Shown piece by piece: positions 6,875 to 9,991 of a stretch of DNA of 9,991 bases. The position numbers and the translations under genes are program-made. The notes beneath the pieces were generated by a model. That model was not told the DNA's origin. It was given only the letters and a program-made list of their open reading frames with translations, and made no database searches. This stretch comes from Maribacter sp. (GTDB lineage: Bacteria > Bacteroidota > Bacteroidia > Flavobacteriales > Flavobacteriaceae): assembly GCA_030730545.1 (NCBI GenBank), contig JANQUX010000076.1:1-9991 (forward strand). Reading direction: 5' to 3'. Position 1 is the first letter of the stretch; each line of letters starts with the position of its first letter.

Positions 6875-7555
6875 ATGGGTGTACTATTAAATCTAGAAAC
6901 CTCATCAACAAATTGTTCGGTGTGTGTTGCTAAAGACGGCGAAATTCTTTCAATGCGAGAATTGAATTCGGCTAACTATTCGCATGCGGAAAAATTGCAT
7001 GTGTTCATTGAGGAAGTGATGACAGAAGCTTCTTTAAAAATGGAAGATTTAGAAGCTGTGGCGGTCAGTAAAGGCCCTGGCTCTTATACTGGGCTTCGAA
7101 TTGGTGTTTCGGCGGCAAAAGGCTTGTGCTATGCATTAGGCATCCCTTTGATATCTGTTTCCACATTAAAAAGTATGGCATCCCAAGTTAAAATTGAGAA
7201 TAACGAAGTATTGATACCTGTACTAGACGCTAGACGTATGGAAGTGTATTCGTCGGTTTTTGATGCTGAACTCAATGAAGTAAGAGAAACAAAAGCTGAA
7301 ATTATTGATGAGCATTCTTTTCAAGAGCATATCAAATCTAAACATATTCACTTTTTAGGTAGCGGTGCAGAGAAGATTAAAGAATTATTTTCATTAGACA
7401 CGATAACTTATCACTGTGAAGTAGTGCCTTCCGCTAAAGAAATGGCTTCTATTTCAGCAGATAAATTCAAAGTGGCTGATTTTGAAGATGTGGCTTATTT
7501 TGAACCTTATTATTTGAAAGATTTTGTGTTACAGACTAAGAAGTCAAAAGCATAA
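6875..7555 (+). CDS. tsaB: tRNA N6-adenosine threonylcarbamoyltransferase complex subunit TsaB
   Basis: TsaB is a cytoplasmic, catalytically inactive ASKHA-fold partner of TsaD. Together with TsaE it supports transfer of threonylcarbamoyl to A37 of tRNAs reading ANN codons (t6A). The 226-residue protein starts LLNLETSSTNCSVCVAKDG, the family's N-terminal strand-turn-strand, has the YSHAEKL motif (35-41), and has the diagnostic KGPGSYTGLRIGVSAAKGL block (66-84). Length is close to the E. coli protein (about 230). The ATG at 6875 is well fixed because the conserved first strand begins directly after it; no later ATG would keep the fold. It is a single-gene unit between two hairpin terminators, functionally unrelated to the export operon upstream. 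Confidence 0.95.
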   Translation: MGVLLNLETSSTNCSVCVAKDGEILSMRELNSANYSHAEKLHVFIEEVMTEASLKMEDLEAVAVSKGPGSYTGLRIGVSAAKGLCYALGIPLISVSTLKSMASQVKIENNEVLIPVLDARRMEVYSSVFDAELNEVRETKAEIIDEHSFQEHIKSKHIHFLGSGAEKIKELFSLDTITYHCEVVPSAKEMASISADKFKVADFEDVAYFEPYYLKDFVLQTKKSKA

Positions 7556-7570
7556 AATTGATATAAATTG

Positions 7571-7600
7571 AAAAAGCCCTTGAGTTATCAAGGGCTTTTT
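7571..7600. terminator. Bidirectional intrinsic terminator between converging genes
   Basis: A perfect 13-bp inverted repeat, AAAAAGCCCTTGA (7571-7583) and TCAAGGGCTTTTT (7588-7600), surrounds a four-base GTTA loop. Because the stem has A5 on one side and T5 on the other, each strand ends in a T-run after a GC-rich core. It lies 15 bases after the tsaB stop (plus strand) and 19 bases after the stop of the MscS gene (minus strand), so it can end transcription from both sides. Confidence 0.92.
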
Positions 7601-7619
7601 ATATACTATAAATCGAAAA

Positions 7620-8447
7620 TTAATTTTTCATTTGTGTAACCACTCTTTGTGGGAACGGTATTTCAATACCTGCAGCATCAAACCTATATTTAATTTCTTC
7701 CATCACATAGAAATGTGCCGCCCAAAAATCACCATTATTTGCCCAAAAACGAAGGGTCAGGTTTACTGAACTGTCCCCTAATTCACCAACATATACTTCA
7801 GGAGCTGGTGTTTTATGAATTGTTTCGCGATCATTACATATTGCCAAAAGAATTTCTTTTGCTTCTTTAATATTAGAATTGTAACCGATGCCTACATCAA
7901 TTTTGTCTCTTCTCGTATCTTGAGCATTATAGTTCGTAATGGTATTATTAGAAAGTTGACCATTTGGTATTATTGCTAGTTGATTACCGAATGTAGTTAG
8001 CTTTGTAGTGAAAATCGAAATTTCTTTTACTGTTCCATCAACACCTTGAGCAGAAATAAAATCGCCTATTTTAAAGGGTTTGAATAATAGTATAAGAACG
8101 CCCCCGGCAAAATTAGCAAGAGAACCTTGTAGAGCTAAACCAATAGCCAAACCTGCAGAAGCTAAAATTGCAACTAAAGAACTTGTTTGAACCCCTAATT
8201 GGGTAATCACCAATATAAATAGTATTATTTTTAAAGCTATACTGATAAAGCTTTGTAAAAATGTTTCTAGCGCTAAATCGTAATCTTTATTTGCGAAAAA
8301 TTTACGAATCATTTTATTTATGAAACGTATGACATAGGTACCTGCTATTAATAGAAATATGGCCCATAATATACTAGGTAGTACATCCCAAAGCCAAGCT
8401 ATAGCATTATCTGCATGTTCTTGCAGGTTCATTATTTTATCTAACAT
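7620..8447 (-). CDS. Small-conductance mechanosensitive channel, MscS family
   Basis: This inner-membrane channel opens under membrane tension and releases solutes on osmotic downshock. The 275-residue protein matches the E. coli MscS plan and length (286): helix 1 about 23-43, helix 2 about 66-85, and pore helix 3 about 89-120 with SAGLAIGLALQGSLANFAGG (97-116). L100 and L104 align with the vapour-lock leucines L105/L109, and G108 with the G113 kink. The cytoplasmic beta domain follows, with KPFKIGDFI (123-131) and IIPNG (159-163), then the alpha/beta vestibule ending FDAAGIEIPFPQ (256-267). No extra N-terminal helices or C-terminal ligand-binding domain are present, so it is the minimal three-helix type. 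I use the first ATG (MLDKIM); a second ATG five codons later is possible. The leader is A-rich with no Shine-Dalgarno sequence. It lies 74 bases downstream of the DUF255 gene on the same strand. Confidence 0.95.
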   Translation of the reverse strand: MLDKIMNLQEHADNAIAWLWDVLPSILWAIFLLIAGTYVIRFINKMIRKFFANKDYDLALETFLQSFISIALKIILFILVITQLGVQTSSLVAILASAGLAIGLALQGSLANFAGGVLILLFKPFKIGDFISAQGVDGTVKEISIFTTKLTTFGNQLAIIPNGQLSNNTITNYNAQDTRRDKIDVGIGYNSNIKEAKEILLAICNDRETIHKTPAPEVYVGELGDSSVNLTLRFWANNGDFWAAHFYVMEEIKYRFDAAGIEIPFPQRVVTQMKN

Positions 8448-8521
8448 AATTTGTTTTTTTTAAAACAGCCAACTTAACCAATAGCCTATGTGCTGTAAAA
8501 AATTGAGAGGCTAAACAATCT

Positions 8522-9991
8522 TTAAATAATAGGGGAAACAAGGTCTAAAGCTTTATTAGGTTCTTCAACCGGCATTTGACAGCTCCCATGATTACAAACA
8601 TAGATGAGCGTCTTGTTCATTACATACCTATTCATCAATAAAGGTAAGTTGCTAGTTTTAGCATTTGATGCAGCAAATATAACATTTGGAAGATAGTTCT
8701 TCATTAGCGTTTTGCATATGGGTTTAAAATTTTCACCGATAGAGACCACTTCGAAGAATTTTTGATCCATTAGTAGCGAAAGATGAAGCCAGTTGGCATG
8801 ATTTTGAGGATTTTTAATGATGGATGGTTTCATCGTTTTCATCATTTTATTCAATCGAACTTCGAAATTATCTTCTGGAAAATATTTAGATAGTTTATGA
8901 AGATTATGAGCCATTATCGAATTGGAAGCCGGAATTACATTATCGGCAACTTCTAATGTTTTTCTAATAAGACCATCTTCATTATTAGAGGTGAAAAAGA
9001 ATAATCCGGTTTCGGTATCTGAGAAATGTTCGATAACATACTTGGCTAATTGTAAACTATGATCAAGCCATTGTTCATCAAAAGATATTTCATAAAGTCC
9101 TAAAAATGCATCAATAACCGAGGCATAATCCTCTAAAAAGCCGTGAATTGTGCGTTTACCATTTTTATAGTTGCGAAATAGACCGCCATCTTCGGTAATC
9201 ATATGTTCTAGAATAAAATTCGCGTTATTTAGGGCTAATTCTAAATAGGTTTCATTCTCTAAATATTTATAGGCATCAGTAAGTCCTTTTAACGCCAAAC
9301 CGTTCCATGACGTTAGTATTTTGTCGTCTAATCTTGGTTTGTTTCTTTTCTCTCTCTCATCTTTCAATAAAGAAAGACATTTAGAGATTATTTGCTGTAA
9401 CTCCAATTTTGTGATAGAATGATTCATGGCAATGTCTAATGCGTCAGAATCTCTTATTAGAACATAATTATCTTCTTCCCAATACCCATAGGAGTTAATG
9501 CTGAAGTAATCTCTAAAAATCGGGTAATCTTCTTTTAAAAATTGCCTTAGCTGAACTTCTTGCCAAACATAAAAAGCGCCTTCTACTAACTTGTTATCAT
9601 TTGTTAAACTATCGGCATCTAAAGAAGAATAGAATCCGTTGCTTTTATCTAAGAGCTCTTCTTGAAGAAATCTTATACTTTTCTCAACAACATTCTTGTA
9701 AAGTTCATTTTTTGTAGCGGCATAAGCATTAGCATATAAACTAATTAATAAACCATTGTCATAAAGCATTTTTTCGAAATGGGGTACATGCCATTTTGTG
9801 TCTACGGAATATCTGGAAAAACCTCCACCGACATGATCAAATATGCCTCCCCACGCCATTCTTTTTAATGTGGTGTTTACATATTCTGCTACATTATTGT
9901 TTTGTTTAGTATGAGAATAATGTAACAGGAAGTTAATGTTTGTGGGCATCATAAATTTTGGTGCGCGCTTATATCCTCCTAAAAAAGTATC
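8522..9991 (-). CDS. DUF255/YyaL (SSP411-like) thioredoxin-domain protein, N-terminus beyond window
   Basis: The visible 489 residues are the (alpha/alpha)-barrel part of the DUF255/YyaL family (related to human SPATA20). Its members carry an N-terminal thioredoxin-like domain and a C-terminal glycosidase- or epimerase-like barrel; the biochemical role is not established. The frame is open to the window edge: codons before the ATG pair at 9947-9952 read DTFLGGYKRAPKF, which matches the family's conserved GG-x3-APKF block, so those ATGs are internal. Other signatures are GGIFDHVGGGFSRYSVD, the neighbouring HVPHFEKMLYDNG, LDDKILTSWNGLALKGL, ADNVIPASNSIMAHNL and the closing YVCNHGSCQMPV. With family members near 680-700 residues, about 190 to 210 residues (the thioredoxin-like domain) lie outside the window. 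The block reads APKFMMP where relatives usually have APKFPxP. It may be cotranscribed with the MscS gene downstream. Confidence 0.92.
   Translation of the reverse strand, partial: DTFLGGYKRAPKFMMPTNINFLLHYSHTKQNNNVAEYVNTTLKRMAWGGIFDHVGGGFSRYSVDTKWHVPHFEKMLYDNGLLISLYANAYAATKNELYKNVVEKSIRFLQEELLDKSNGFYSSLDADSLTNDNKLVEGAFYVWQEVQLRQFLKEDYPIFRDYFSINSYGYWEEDNYVLIRDSDALDIAMNHSITKLELQQIISKCLSLLKDEREKRNKPRLDDKILTSWNGLALKGLTDAYKYLENETYLELALNNANFILEHMITEDGGLFRNYKNGKRTIHGFLEDYASVIDAFLGLYEISFDEQWLDHSLQLAKYVIEHFSDTETGLFFFTSNNEDGLIRKTLEVADNVIPASNSIMAHNLHKLSKYFPEDNFEVRLNKMMKTMKPSIIKNPQNHANWLHLSLLMDQKFFEVVSIGENFKPICKTLMKNYLPNVIFAASNAKTSNLPLLMNRYVMNKTLIYVCNHGSCQMPVEEPNKALDLVSPII

Noticed and set aside
8448..8521. 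Possible terminator or promoter between the DUF255 gene and the MscS gene (minus strand): ACAGC/GCTGT arms before an A/T run, and TAAGTTGG resembling a -7 box.
   Set aside because: The arms are only 5 bp with a loop above 20 bases, and the box has a mismatch with no -33 element at the right distance. Neither is strong enough to list.
1..9991. Search for mobile elements, CRISPR arrays, defence genes or secondary-metabolite genes that could make this an accessory island.
   Set aside because: No transposase, integrase, direct-repeat array, phage gene or toxin-antitoxin pair is visible, and base composition looks even across the window.

Overview
The window reads as ordinary chromosomal DNA from a member of the Bacteroidota, most likely a marine-type flavobacterium. 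The sequence is AT-rich. Genes start after A-rich leaders with no Shine-Dalgarno sequence. One promoter-like site matches the Bacteroidota TAnnTTTG box. The protein families (MacB-like permease pairs with HlyD/MacA adaptors, the DUF255/YyaL protein with an APKF-x-MP motif) fit that group. The genus cannot be fixed from this sequence.

Left part (1-6793, plus strand): a six-gene tripartite efflux or export operon. In order it holds a MacA-like periplasmic adaptor cut by the window edge, a LolD/MacB-type ABC ATPase, two different MacB/FtsX-type permeases, a second complete MacA-like adaptor and a TolC-like outer-membrane factor. Gaps are short (-8, +1, 43 and 36 bases; 92 bases before the ATPase), so most or all of it is probably one transcript, ending at a hairpin-plus-T-run terminator at 6810-6845. 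Together the products can span the whole envelope: ATPase in the cytoplasm, a probable permease heterodimer in the inner membrane, adaptors in the periplasm and the TolC channel in the outer membrane. Both adaptors keep the R-x3-L-x6-S hairpin-tip motif used to dock on TolC-type channels. The substrate cannot be read from the sequence.

Middle (6794-7600): a promoter-like TACCTTTG box sits only four bases before the ATG of tsaB (a tRNA t6A-synthesis subunit), so the message may be leaderless. A perfect 13-bp hairpin at 7571-7600 serves as a terminator shared by the converging genes.

Right part (7620-9991, minus strand): an MscS-type mechanosensitive channel, preceded on the same strand by a DUF255/YyaL-family protein whose N-terminal thioredoxin-like part lies beyond the right edge. 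They are 74 bases apart and may be cotranscribed.

There are no RNA genes, insertion sequences, CRISPR arrays, phage genes or recognisable defence genes, and no gene-free stretch above 300 bases. The most notable point is the export operon with two close adaptor paralogues and two non-identical permeases around a single ATPase. I do not see a clearly undescribed system here.
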